Shown here: one piece after another, positions 1-7,757 of the stretch | Layout of the letters: each line of letters begins with the position of its first letter | How positions within the stretch are numbered: position 1 is the first letter of the stretch | From: an uncultured Acidobacteriia bacterium | Lineage (GTDB): Bacteria; Acidobacteriota; Terriglobia; Bryobacterales; Bryobacteraceae | Direction of reading: 5' to 3' | DNA length: 64,000 nucleotides | Assembly: GCA_903851195.1 (NCBI GenBank) | Contig: CAINNJ010000064.1 | Span: forward strand, 1-64,000 | Translations under genes and position numbers: made by a program | The notes under the pieces: generated by a model | Seen by the model: the letters and a program-made list of their open reading frames with translations, nothing else | Database searches by the model: none | Told to the model about the DNA's origin: nothing

Positions 1-2358
1 CAGCAGTCGAAGGATCAGCCCCGGATCCGCGGCCACCGCTTCCGGGCCGAGCATCGTCAGAAGTGCCAGAACGCGGGCATCCACCGCGTCCAGAGCCTGC
101 CGGATCAACGCGGAGGGCACGAAGCCCGGTTCCGGCGCTGTACTCCCGCTAGCGGCAAGGGCTGTCCGGAGTGCATCGCGCACCGCAGCAGGAACCATCT
201 CCTCAGGCGGATCCCACTCCTCGAGCGGGATCCGGTGAATGAGCAACGACACAAGGCCAAGACGCGCCCCCGCAGGCCACCGCAGCATGACAAGATCGCG
301 CAGGCGTGGATGCGTGGTCAGTTCGGCCAGTGCCGGGGAGTTCGCCGTTCCTCCCGCAGTAAGGCTAAGGAGATCCGCAACGAGAGACAACGGCGGCGTC
401 AGATCCCCCCGGAGAAGCTGCGCGAGCGCAGTAGGGAGAGGTTGAAGTGCGGCGGGAACGGGGTCGTTCGGCAGACCAGAATTATCTTCCGCGAGAAGAT
501 CCCTCGTATCCCAGATGTGCGTCTTTCCGGAATACTCGCCGGAAACCAAGAAACTGCCGTCAGATGACCAGTCCAGAGCGCTGCCGCCCCCACCGAACTC
601 CGCAACGCGCTCACCGGTGTTCAGATCCCACACCCAAACCGATCCCTCGTTCGAGGCGGCTATCAAGCTGCTACCTTGCCTCACACGGACTCGCAGGACT
701 TCACCAAGATCCGAATCGACAACGGACGCTGTTCTGCTGGAGAGATCCCAGCGACGAACGGTACCATCAGTGGAAGCTGATAAGAGACCGCTCGAATGCG
801 GCAGCCACGACACGTCATACACTGATCCGGAGTGTCCTTCCAAGCGTTGCAGCAAATACAGGGAGTTGTTCAGGATGTGCACCGAGCGATCCCCCCCCGC
901 CGCGAGGATCCGTCCGTCGGGCGACCAACTAATGCAATACAGAGATTCGTCGGCACGGTACTCGCCTAAGTTCTGTCCAGTAGCCGCGTCCCAGACGCGG
1001 ACAGACTGGTCATCCCAGCCTGCTGATGCTAACAAATGCTCGTCGGGAGACCAGCAGACGTAGCCCGAACGACCCTCGTGGGCAGATATCGTCTTCTCAA
1101 CGAATCCATCGAACCGACATATCTCCAGCGTTCCGGACCTAAACATCACGGCCAGACGCAAAGTGCGCGGAGCACAGGCCAAACCCCAAACGTAGTATTC
1201 TTCCTGCTTTCGCTCCCAGAGAACCGCTCCGGTTTCTAAATCCCGGCAACGCAGGTACTCGTGACCTGTCACGATACGTCTTCCATCCGGCAGGAAAACC
1301 AGTTCCAGAGCTGGGCTGTCGATCACGCCGAGGCAGCGACCTTCCGCTGCCGGCAGATGCGGCACCCATCGTGGCGCCGCACGCCTCACCGCTTCTCGTC
1401 CGACAGTTCGTAATTGCCGCGAGATGTAATCGCTAGGTACCGCTACCGATCGAGCGGCGGGTTCGATGAGATCGGCGACATCAAAAAGTCTCAGACTCCC
1501 GCTACCTATTGCAGCCAACACCTCTCCGTCCGGTGAAATCGCAGCATCCTCAACAACCTTTCCATGCTCAAAGCGAAACACTTCGATGCCCGTCGACACC
1601 TGCCATATTCGAATCGTTCCGTCCGAGGATGCCGATACGACATGAGTACCGTCAGGCGACCACCGGACGGATTCAACCTCTCCTGAGTGTCCGGAGCAAA
1701 TCGTCCGACAGGAACTCTTGTCGACATCCCAAATTCTCACGCTTTCGTCCGCGGATGCGGATGCGAGTAACGTGTCGTCAGGCGACCAACTCAGCCGCCG
1801 AACGCTCTTTGCATGTTCTCCGATTTCCGCAGAATCTTCGCCCCGCACATTTCGTATCTTAATTGCACCGGAACTCATGCCTGCCGCTACTACTTCGCCA
1901 TGGGTCGACCATGCAACAGACCACAGGGAGCCGCCTAAAAGGGAGCCGCCTAAATCCCACCGCAGCACGGTCTCGCCCGATCCGGCATCAAAGATCACCA
2001 CAAATCGGCCACCGCTCCTTGCAACGTGCGAACTACCCGGGTTCCAGGCGCACCTGCCGATATCGGCGACATCGGTGAACCGAGTCCGAATAACTCCCGT
2101 CCGGCTGTCCCAGGTGATCGTGGTGCCATCACCTCCGTACGAAGCCAGCCACCGACCGTCCGGTGACCATGCAACATCCCATACCGTACCGGAATGTTCC
2201 GACCGGCACCACACGGGTTCCCCGGAGCGGGTCAGCACTTCGACTGATCCCGCCGACTCAAGATTCGAGATCGCCAGCCACCGGCCGTCCGGTGACCACG
2301 CGGCAGACGTGCCGCTTACGCCATTAACCTCCCGAATCAGCCTCCCGCTCGGATCCAT
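1..2358 (-). CDS. WD40 beta-propeller protein, 3' end outside window
   Basis: The frame is open from an ATG at 2358 to the left edge (at least 786 codons). Repeated blades of the kind AWSPDGRWLA, WSPDDTLLASAS and VRIWDV occur about every 40 residues through roughly residue 600, giving probably two propellers. A helical, leucine/alanine-rich stretch follows. An AAGGTG ribosome site lies about 8 nt upstream, and the gene starts 24 nt after the preceding stop, so it is the last visible gene of the long minus-strand operon. WD40 and other beta-propeller proteins are known partners in MoxR-vWA-propeller ternary systems (family knowledge). A scaffold or sensor role is inferred. The C-terminus and any effector domain are not visible. 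Confidence 0.85.
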   Translation of the reverse strand, partial: MDPSGRLIREVNGVSGTSAAWSPDGRWLAISNLESAGSVEVLTRSGEPVWCRSEHSGTVWDVAWSPDGRWLASYGGDGTTITWDSRTGVIRTRFTDVADIGRCAWNPGSSHVARSGGRFVVIFDAGSGETVLRWDLGGSLLGGSLWSVAWSTHGEVVAAGMSSGAIKIRNVRGEDSAEIGEHAKSVRRLSWSPDDTLLASASADESVRIWDVDKSSCRTICSGHSGEVESVRWSPDGTHVVSASSDGTIRIWQVSTGIEVFRFEHGKVVEDAAISPDGEVLAAIGSGSLRLFDVADLIEPAARSVAVPSDYISRQLRTVGREAVRRAAPRWVPHLPAAEGRCLGVIDSPALELVFLPDGRRIVTGHEYLRCRDLETGAVLWERKQEEYYVWGLACAPRTLRLAVMFRSGTLEICRFDGFVEKTISAHEGRSGYVCWSPDEHLLASAGWDDQSVRVWDAATGQNLGEYRADESLYCISWSPDGRILAAGGDRSVHILNNSLYLLQRLEGHSGSVYDVSWLPHSSGLLSASTDGTVRRWDLSSRTASVVDSDLGEVLRVRVRQGSSLIAASNEGSVWVWDLNTGERVAEFGGGGSALDWSSDGSFLVSGEYSGKTHIWDTRDLLAEDNSGLPNDPVPAALQPLPTALAQLLRGDLTPPLSLVADLLSLTAGGTANSPALAELTTHPRLRDLVMLRWPAGARLGLVSLLIHRIPLEEWDPPEEMVPAAVRDALRTALAASGSTAPEPGFVPSALIRQALDAVDARVLALLTMLGPEAVAADPGLILRLL

Positions 2359-2382
2359 GTGCGTTCACCTTTGCGGCGAACT

Positions 2383-4086
2383 TCAGTCGCCCGTGGCGGC
2401 GCGCTCATACAGCCGGCCCGCGCGTCCCGGTTCATTCGCCTGTTCCAGCAGTTCCGCCGCCCGCCGCAGGTTGCCCGCCAGTTCCAGCCGCGCCGCCTCC
2501 ACCAGCAGCGCCGGACGGTCGATGGAGCCACCCGGAACGCCTTCGCGAGCCGGCTTTTCTTCCGCTTTCAGGGGTTTCGCGGGAGTCTTCATCCGCGATG
2601 CCAGCGCTTCGATGTAGCGCGCCGAAGGCGCCGGCATGACATCCGAAACGGCAGGCGCTTCGCCGACCCACAAGGACCAGACCGGAACCAGCGAGTCCAT
2701 CCGGAAGCGAAACGCGTGTTGCCCGGTAACCGCCACCACCGTTGCCGCGTCAAGCCCGAATCGCTCGCGGCGCGCGCCCGCGGGCAGCGGAGGATAAAAA
2801 GTCGTCCCGGTCTCGATGTAAAGACCGCCAGGCCCGATGCAGGTAAGCGGAATCCCGAACGGAAGCGTCATCGCGAGCCCTCCCGGCGCCATAAGAAGAT
2901 GAGCACCCGGCCCCGGCAGAAGAAAACCCACTTCACCGAGAGGACACGTCATCAGAAAACCGCGCAGCCAGTTCAGTTCCGAATCGTCCAGCAGGACGGC
3001 GTCGAGCCGCACGGTCCCCGGGCTCCGGATGAGCTGAACCGCAATCGGTTTGGGAAGCACTGGAGCCGTCGCCGGCAAGTCTGGCGTGACAAAGTTTTGC
3101 TCGCAAACGAGCAGCGTTGCCCCGTCGATTTCCGCTCCGGAAGTTTCGAGCACCCAGTGGCCGACGTCCGGGGTACCGAGAACCCACGTTTCGTCCTGAG
3201 GGATAAGAGGCAACAGCAGATGGCTGGGAACCGGCGGCCTGAGACGGACATCGACCAGCAGTCTGGTCGTTTCCTGCCCGTGTTGCACGCCGACAAGCGT
3301 ATAAGGCTGGCCGGAAAGCGCATAGACCAGCGAGGCGGGAATGGGCCTTTCTGAGTGGAGTCGCAATAACAGCACGCTCCAGATTTTTGCGCCGCTCGAT
3401 TTCCCGCCGCCCAGACTGCGGCACTTTGCCGGTGTGATCGTCACGCTGACGCCAGCCGCCATGGTCCGCCGCAAAACAAACGCCGCCAGCCCGCCGGGGA
3501 TGATCACCACCAGATTCATGGCGGGAGCATAGGATACCGAGCGAAGGCCGGCAGAGACCAGAGTCTCGATCAGAGTCACGGTTTTCCACGCAGACACGTC
3601 GAGTGGGTTACGCGCCGATACAGAGGAAGGAGCGCCGGAAGGGCCCAGCGGAATCCAGACGGGATCCGCCCAGCCGAATGGAGTGCCGCCCGCGGCCAGG
3701 ATCAGATTGGCCGTCGCTTCTGGTGCCAGCGGAAACTCGGCCCACCAGCCGTCACCCCTCCGGAGGTTGTAACTGACGGAGAACTGCTCCGGGGTCAGTG
3801 CGCCGGCAAAGGCAAGCAGGGCTGCCGGAGTTCGGAACTGTCCGCCAACGCGGTCGGCGGCGACCGTTTTCTTTCTCTTCTTTGTCGGCGTTGTTACCGG
3901 AGCCGGAGCGGTAACGGTCTCGGCCAGCGGGGCCGGCGGGCGTGGCGGAGGCGGCGCAGAGGGCGTCGCGGCCGCGGGCGCAACTCGTCGCGCTGTCACA
4001 GGGGGCGACGGCGCAAGCGCCGGCTGATTTCCCCTCGGCGGTTGGCTATCGACTCTCGTAATTTTGAATGGTTTGTCTCCGGCCAC
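2383..4086 (-). CDS. Beta-rich protein, probable bpX-type component of the MoxR ternary system
   Basis: A 567-residue protein with a GTG start at 4086 preceded by AAGGA. Residues 1-75 are a Pro/Ala-rich low-complexity leader with a KKRKK patch. Residues about 80-490 look like alternating beta strands and glycine turns, without clear WD40 signatures. Residues about 515-565 form two TPR-like helices (the AARLELAGNLRRAAELLEQA region). Its position between a TPR gene and a WD40 gene, downstream of MoxR, matches the bpX proteins described for MoxR-vWA-beta-propeller systems. That assignment rests on context and memory of the family. I could not match a specific bpX family, and it could simply be an uncharacterised beta-sandwich protein. 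Confidence 0.55.
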   Translation of the reverse strand: MAGDKPFKITRVDSQPPRGNQPALAPSPPVTARRVAPAAATPSAPPPPRPPAPLAETVTAPAPVTTPTKKRKKTVAADRVGGQFRTPAALLAFAGALTPEQFSVSYNLRRGDGWWAEFPLAPEATANLILAAGGTPFGWADPVWIPLGPSGAPSSVSARNPLDVSAWKTVTLIETLVSAGLRSVSYAPAMNLVVIIPGGLAAFVLRRTMAAGVSVTITPAKCRSLGGGKSSGAKIWSVLLLRLHSERPIPASLVYALSGQPYTLVGVQHGQETTRLLVDVRLRPPVPSHLLLPLIPQDETWVLGTPDVGHWVLETSGAEIDGATLLVCEQNFVTPDLPATAPVLPKPIAVQLIRSPGTVRLDAVLLDDSELNWLRGFLMTCPLGEVGFLLPGPGAHLLMAPGGLAMTLPFGIPLTCIGPGGLYIETGTTFYPPLPAGARRERFGLDAATVVAVTGQHAFRFRMDSLVPVWSLWVGEAPAVSDVMPAPSARYIEALASRMKTPAKPLKAEEKPAREGVPGGSIDRPALLVEAARLELAGNLRRAAELLEQANEPGRAGRLYERAATGD

Positions 4087-4098
4087 GATTATTCTTCC

Positions 4099-4875
4099 TT
4101 AAAGAACTGAAACGGATTCTTTCGCCTCGTCGGAGGTCTTCTCGACACATGAGGCGGGCGCGGAGTGAAGACCGCCCTCGCCAAATCGTTCTCGTGACCA
4201 GCTTTCCCATCCAGCCTCAGCGTCGGGCAGGTTCCGCGCCACGGCTACGGAGAATGCCATCTGCTCCAGATCGGGACGGCCGAGACGGCGAGCCACGGCG
4301 CCGCATCGAACCAGTAACTGGTTTTCGGCAAATGAAAACCCAAAACTGGGAAAGTCATCCAACAGTCGACGAAGCCGACGGGATGCGAGGCCTTTGTCGC
4401 CGCCGGAGGACTCACACAAAGCGCGCACTACGGCTCGTTCGGCCGGAGTGTGCGACTCCTCCTGGTCCAGCATGGCCAACAACCGGAGCGCATGATCAAT
4501 CCGGCGGACCTCCAGAGCCCAGAGCCAGGCGGCATCGAGGCGCTCGCCGGCCTGTTCGAGGGCCCGCGCCGCCTCCTCAAATCGGTTCGCTCGCTGGTAG
4601 CACGCGGCGGCCTGACGCCAGTCGCTCGCCTGCTCCCACGCGTCGCCGGCCTGCGCCCAGAGCCCCCGCTGTTCGTAACAGTGCGCAGCCTGCCGGTAGT
4701 CTCCCAAAATTTCGAAAAGACGAGAGGCATCCTCGAAATACCGGGCGCTCAGATAGCATTCGGCTGCTTTCCGCAACAGCACCGGCACCTCTTCCGGGGA
4801 GACAGGCGCTGCAGGCTCACCGCGGCGCCGGGGGCTCAATCGCCCCAGCCATTTTCCGAGGCCAAAACCGCTCAC
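4099..4875 (-). CDS. TPR-repeat protein
   Basis: 258 residues, starting at GTG 4875; the GTGA overlaps the previous stop, implying translational coupling. From about residue 30 to 135 there are consecutive short helical hairpins with alanine/tyrosine periodicity (AAECYLSARYFEDASRLFE, QAAHCYEQRGLWAQAGDAWE, QAAACYQRANRFEEAARALE), a SNAP/TPR-like alpha-solenoid. The remainder is helical, with no catalytic motif. A protein-protein adaptor role inside the ternary system is inferred from these repeats and from the neighbours. No signal peptide or membrane segment is visible, so it is probably cytosolic. Confidence 0.75.
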   Translation of the reverse strand: MSGFGLGKWLGRLSPRRRGEPAAPVSPEEVPVLLRKAAECYLSARYFEDASRLFEILGDYRQAAHCYEQRGLWAQAGDAWEQASDWRQAAACYQRANRFEEAARALEQAGERLDAAWLWALEVRRIDHALRLLAMLDQEESHTPAERAVVRALCESSGGDKGLASRRLRRLLDDFPSFGFSFAENQLLVRCGAVARRLGRPDLEQMAFSVAVARNLPDAEAGWESWSRERFGEGGLHSAPASCVEKTSDEAKESVSVL

Positions 4876-5141
4876 GACTGTGTCCTGGGACGTAGTCCCC
4901 CTTCGCCAGCAGAATCGCGGACGACGGAATCGGGTGCCTCAATTTCCGGTTCGGGGGCACTGCCTGGCAGTACCTCCTCGACCCGGGGATTGTGGAGAAT
5001 CGATGAGCCGACTTCGGCAGTAATCCTGTCGTGTTCGCGGTTATGCTCGTCGTGCGTGAGCGTCGAGCCGAGGTCGTCGATTTCGAAGATCTCGACTTCA
5101 CCAGTGCGCTTGTTGTAACGAAACCGGACGTTTACTTCCAT
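4872..5141 (-). CDS. Small ternary-system accessory protein (89 aa)
   Basis: This small acidic protein begins with ATG at 5141, overlapping the end of the previous gene by 10 nt, and ends in a GTGA overlap with the TPR gene. Its N-terminus (RFRYNKRTGEVEIFEIDD, then HDEHNREHDRITAEVGSSI and a short NPRVEE segment) is clearly related to the N-terminus of the neighbouring 233-residue protein (VEVFEI, AAEHNRLHDALAREIGSAI, EPRVSE). The two are therefore paralogues, or a duplicated domain. The last 30 residues are proline- and acid-rich. The function is unknown. The context resembles the small 'X' domains of FtsH/MoxR ternary systems. Confidence 0.7.
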   Translation of the reverse strand: MEVNVRFRYNKRTGEVEIFEIDDLGSTLTHDEHNREHDRITAEVGSSILHNPRVEEVLPGSAPEPEIEAPDSVVRDSAGEGGLRPRTQS

Positions 5142-5833
5142 GGAACTTCCCTCGTATTGATGTCTTGCGAAGCGCCGGCGCCGAACTCCGGCACCGAAAG
5201 AAGCGATATCCGCTGTGCTCTGCGCAATAAGCCGATTACATCGTCGAGGCCCTGATCCAGAACGGCTTCCACCGCCCGCATGGCATACGCTTCGATCGTA
5301 TTAGCCATGAGCATCAGCTTGCCCGCGATGGTCGGAGTAACGCGGAGTTCAGCGGCGTCCTTGCGAAGCCTCAGCCGTCCGGTGGAAATTTCGAGCCTGA
5401 AGCTCTCCTCCATCTCCACCCAACCGAGGTCGACGGCAGCGTGCCGCAAAGCCGCCAGATCAAAGCGGTATTGGCTGCTCAGGCTGCTGATGTCCAGGCT
5501 GCCCGTGACGGACTCATTTTCCGCGAGACAAAGAACAACTTCCGGCAAGGACTCCCGTCGTTCTTCCTTCCCACCCTGCCCTTCGGGAATTACCTGCGAG
5601 GGCGGCGCACCCGGTGGTGGATTTCCGGAAGTGTCGTCATGAAGGATCGCTTTAGGCGACCTTGCTTCACTGACACGGGGTTCATGACAAATCGCCGAAC
5701 CGATTTCCCGCGCGAGAGCGTCGTGGAGCCGGTTGTGCTCCGCTGCGGGCAGATGTGAGCCTGGAAGAACGATCTCGAACACCTCCACCTCGGCCGAATC
5801 TATACGCACTCGAAAATGGATCGCCGCTGTCAT
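5132..5833 (-). CDS. Ternary-system accessory protein (233 aa), paralogue of its neighbour
   Basis: The start is ATG at 5833, 12 nt after the previous stop. Residues 1-58 repeat the fold seen in the 89-residue protein (VEVFEI...EHNRLHDALAREIGSAICHEPRV). Residues 60-90 are a Pro/Gly linker. Residues about 95-215 form a second alpha/beta domain with no recognisable catalytic motif. It is expressed between MoxR and the TPR/propeller genes. From memory, FtsH-vWA-MoxR (ternary) systems carry strongly family-specific small domains (fvmX-type), and I infer this is one of them. It could instead be an adaptor specific to this operon. Confidence 0.65.
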   Translation of the reverse strand: MTAAIHFRVRIDSAEVEVFEIVLPGSHLPAAEHNRLHDALAREIGSAICHEPRVSEARSPKAILHDDTSGNPPPGAPPSQVIPEGQGGKEERRESLPEVVLCLAENESVTGSLDISSLSSQYRFDLAALRHAAVDLGWVEMEESFRLEISTGRLRLRKDAAELRVTPTIAGKLMLMANTIEAYAMRAVEAVLDQGLDDVIGLLRRAQRISLLSVPEFGAGASQDINTREVPWK

Positions 5834-5845
5834 ACGACCGACCCG

Positions 5846-6622
5846 CTAACGGGTGACACGGAACTCGATGTCGATAACATCGTCGCTCTCCGAACAAACG
5901 AGCCCCGCGGCGTTGTTGTTGCGGGCATACGCGAGAATCGCATCGCGATAGGCGCGCGCAAGCGCCCGGTGAAAGGCATGCCTGCCGCGCTGACCAACGG
6001 ACTCCAGATGATGCCGTGCCGCGCCTTCCAGTTGAGACCGCCGGGCTTCCAGGCGCCGGCTGAGGTCGGCCGCGGCGCGCTCTCTCGCCTCATTTTCCAG
6101 CGCTGGCGTCGCCGCCCGCTCTGCATTGCGCCGCGCGCGTTCCAGGTGCAATCCCGCGAGGCGTTCGAGTTTCTGCCCTGCTTCTCGCTGCGCCTGGCTT
6201 TCTCCCGCCGACTCGTCGCGGCCGCCGTAGCCATCGTCGTAGTAACTGCCTTCGCCGCTGGCGTTGATGTTGCGAGTGACCCGGCCTTCGATCTGTCTGG
6301 TCGCTTCCCCCAGAGCTCGCACCTCATCGCTTTCGGTCGCGACGATCTCCAGCGCATGATCGTCCGCGAGGTAAGTCACCGCCCCCCCTTCCACCTCGAG
6401 CCGGTACCCCCCTTCGACTTCCGACCAGCCGGATTCGGGATCGGCGAGAGCCATTTCGAGCGCCCGTAAAGTGGGTCCGGAAAGTTCCGTGCCGAGCGGT
6501 TGCCTGACCCTGGCCTCGCCCGTGACAGCCGCGGAAAGCTCAATGGTGCGGGATACCTCGTGCTGCCAGGCTTCGTCCAGTTGACGGCTGGCCACAACCC
6601 GGATTCGTCTTGGATTACACAT
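5846..6622 (-). CDS. Ternary-system accessory protein with coiled coil (258 aa)
   Basis: I place the start at ATG 6622, which overlaps the MoxR stop by 8 nt and has AGGTGG about 7 nt upstream. A longer reading from 6727 would overlap MoxR needlessly. Residues 1-100 look alpha/beta (VEGGYRLEVEGGAVTYLADDHALEIV). Residues about 105-225 are an Arg/Glu/Ala-rich coiled coil with a glycine/tyrosine insert (SYYDDGYGG). The C-terminus ends on a beta strand (DDVIDIEFRV). No catalytic motif was recognised. Its location directly after MoxR suggests it helps couple the ATPase to a target, which is an inference. Confidence 0.65.
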   Translation of the reverse strand: MCNPRRIRVVASRQLDEAWQHEVSRTIELSAAVTGEARVRQPLGTELSGPTLRALEMALADPESGWSEVEGGYRLEVEGGAVTYLADDHALEIVATESDEVRALGEATRQIEGRVTRNINASGEGSYYDDGYGGRDESAGESQAQREAGQKLERLAGLHLERARRNAERAATPALENEARERAAADLSRRLEARRSQLEGAARHHLESVGQRGRHAFHRALARAYRDAILAYARNNNAAGLVCSESDDVIDIEFRVTR

Positions 6623-7757
6623 TTGCCACCTGCAGTTTTTCGATATTTCTTTGAATACCGCTTTCGATCTCTTTTCGAAGATCGGTCGCGCGGGGGTGAT
6701 TGACGATGAGTTCCCGGCGCAAATCATTGAGCCGGCGGAGATGAGCGCCGATTGAAGTCTCCGTTCGCAACATGGATTCCTGAGCTACCAGCACATCCAG
6801 ATCGAGCCGCAGGTCCTCCGTGGAGCGGGAGCCGGAAGTGGCCGCCCCCGTCTGCGCCAGACGAGGCTCCACGACCCGGCGGAAAACGTCTGCCTCTTCG
6901 ACGCGGCCCCACATATGAAGCACGGGCCAAAGGTCTTCCATCTGCGCCTCGGTTCCCGCGCGAAGCACTGCGGCGCCGGCAATGAGCTTCAGCCCTTTTA
7001 CCAGTCGCCGGTCGGACAACCCGACGCCTTCCGAGCGCAGTTCGCGGACGATCTGAATGTATTCGTCGCGGATTGCGGTGACGTTCACCTGAGAAATCAG
7101 TCCGTTCAATATCGTCAGTTCCTGATGAGTAATGGCGGAAACCTGACCGAAGTTACCGTTGCGATCCTGCTCGAGCGCCCAACCCTTGGCGATCAGTTCT
7201 TCCATTTGATCCTCTCTGGAGGAAGTTACTTCGAGTCGCAGCGCGAAGCGGTCGGCAAAAGCACTCAGCCAGGGATCGTCCGGTATGAAGTTGGAAGCGC
7301 CAATAAGGGAAATCAGCGGCGACGCCATTTTTTCCGGGCCGTTAAAAAAAATGCGTTCATTGACCAGTGTTAAAAGAGCGTTCAGAATGGCACTGTTACC
7401 CTGGAAAACCTCATCGAGGAAAGCAATTCGCGCGTTAGGGAGCATCCTCTCTGTGCGGATGTAATATTGGCCTTCCTGAAACTTCTTAACATCGAGTGGT
7501 CCAAAAAGCTCCGATGGCTCGGTAAACCGCGTCAACAAATAATGAAATGATTCGGCATCCACCAGCTTGCAAAAACGGGAGATCAGATCGGTTTTGGCCG
7601 TCCCCGGCGGACCGATCAGCAACATGTTTTCCCTCGACACCGCGGCGAGCGCGAGCAGATCGACCACCGTGTCCCGCCCCGAGAAAAGATCCTTCAGAGT
7701 CGTCTTCACATAATCGAGCTTCCGGATAATCCGGATAACGTCTTCCTGCCAGTTCAT
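6615..7757 (-). CDS. MoxR-family AAA+ ATPase
   Basis: 380 residues. Walker A is GPPGTAKT at 49-56, Walker B is IAFLDEVF at 111-118, followed by the MoxR helix-2 insert region (NSAILNALLTLVNER) and a sensor/arginine-finger region (SAFADRFALRLEV). C-terminal helices carry acidic and basic coiled-coil character. The length fits RavA/MoxR core proteins. The start ATG overlaps the AAA gene stop as ATGA. MoxR ATPases act with vWA proteins as chaperones or switches. No vWA gene lies in this operon inside the window, so the partner may lie beyond the left edge. A regulatory NTPase of the conflict system is the likely role. Confidence 0.9.
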   Translation of the reverse strand: MNWQEDVIRIIRKLDYVKTTLKDLFSGRDTVVDLLALAAVSRENMLLIGPPGTAKTDLISRFCKLVDAESFHYLLTRFTEPSELFGPLDVKKFQEGQYYIRTERMLPNARIAFLDEVFQGNSAILNALLTLVNERIFFNGPEKMASPLISLIGASNFIPDDPWLSAFADRFALRLEVTSSREDQMEELIAKGWALEQDRNGNFGQVSAITHQELTILNGLISQVNVTAIRDEYIQIVRELRSEGVGLSDRRLVKGLKLIAGAAVLRAGTEAQMEDLWPVLHMWGRVEEADVFRRVVEPRLAQTGAATSGSRSTEDLRLDLDVLVAQESMLRTETSIGAHLRRLNDLRRELIVNHPRATDLRKEIESGIQRNIEKLQVANV

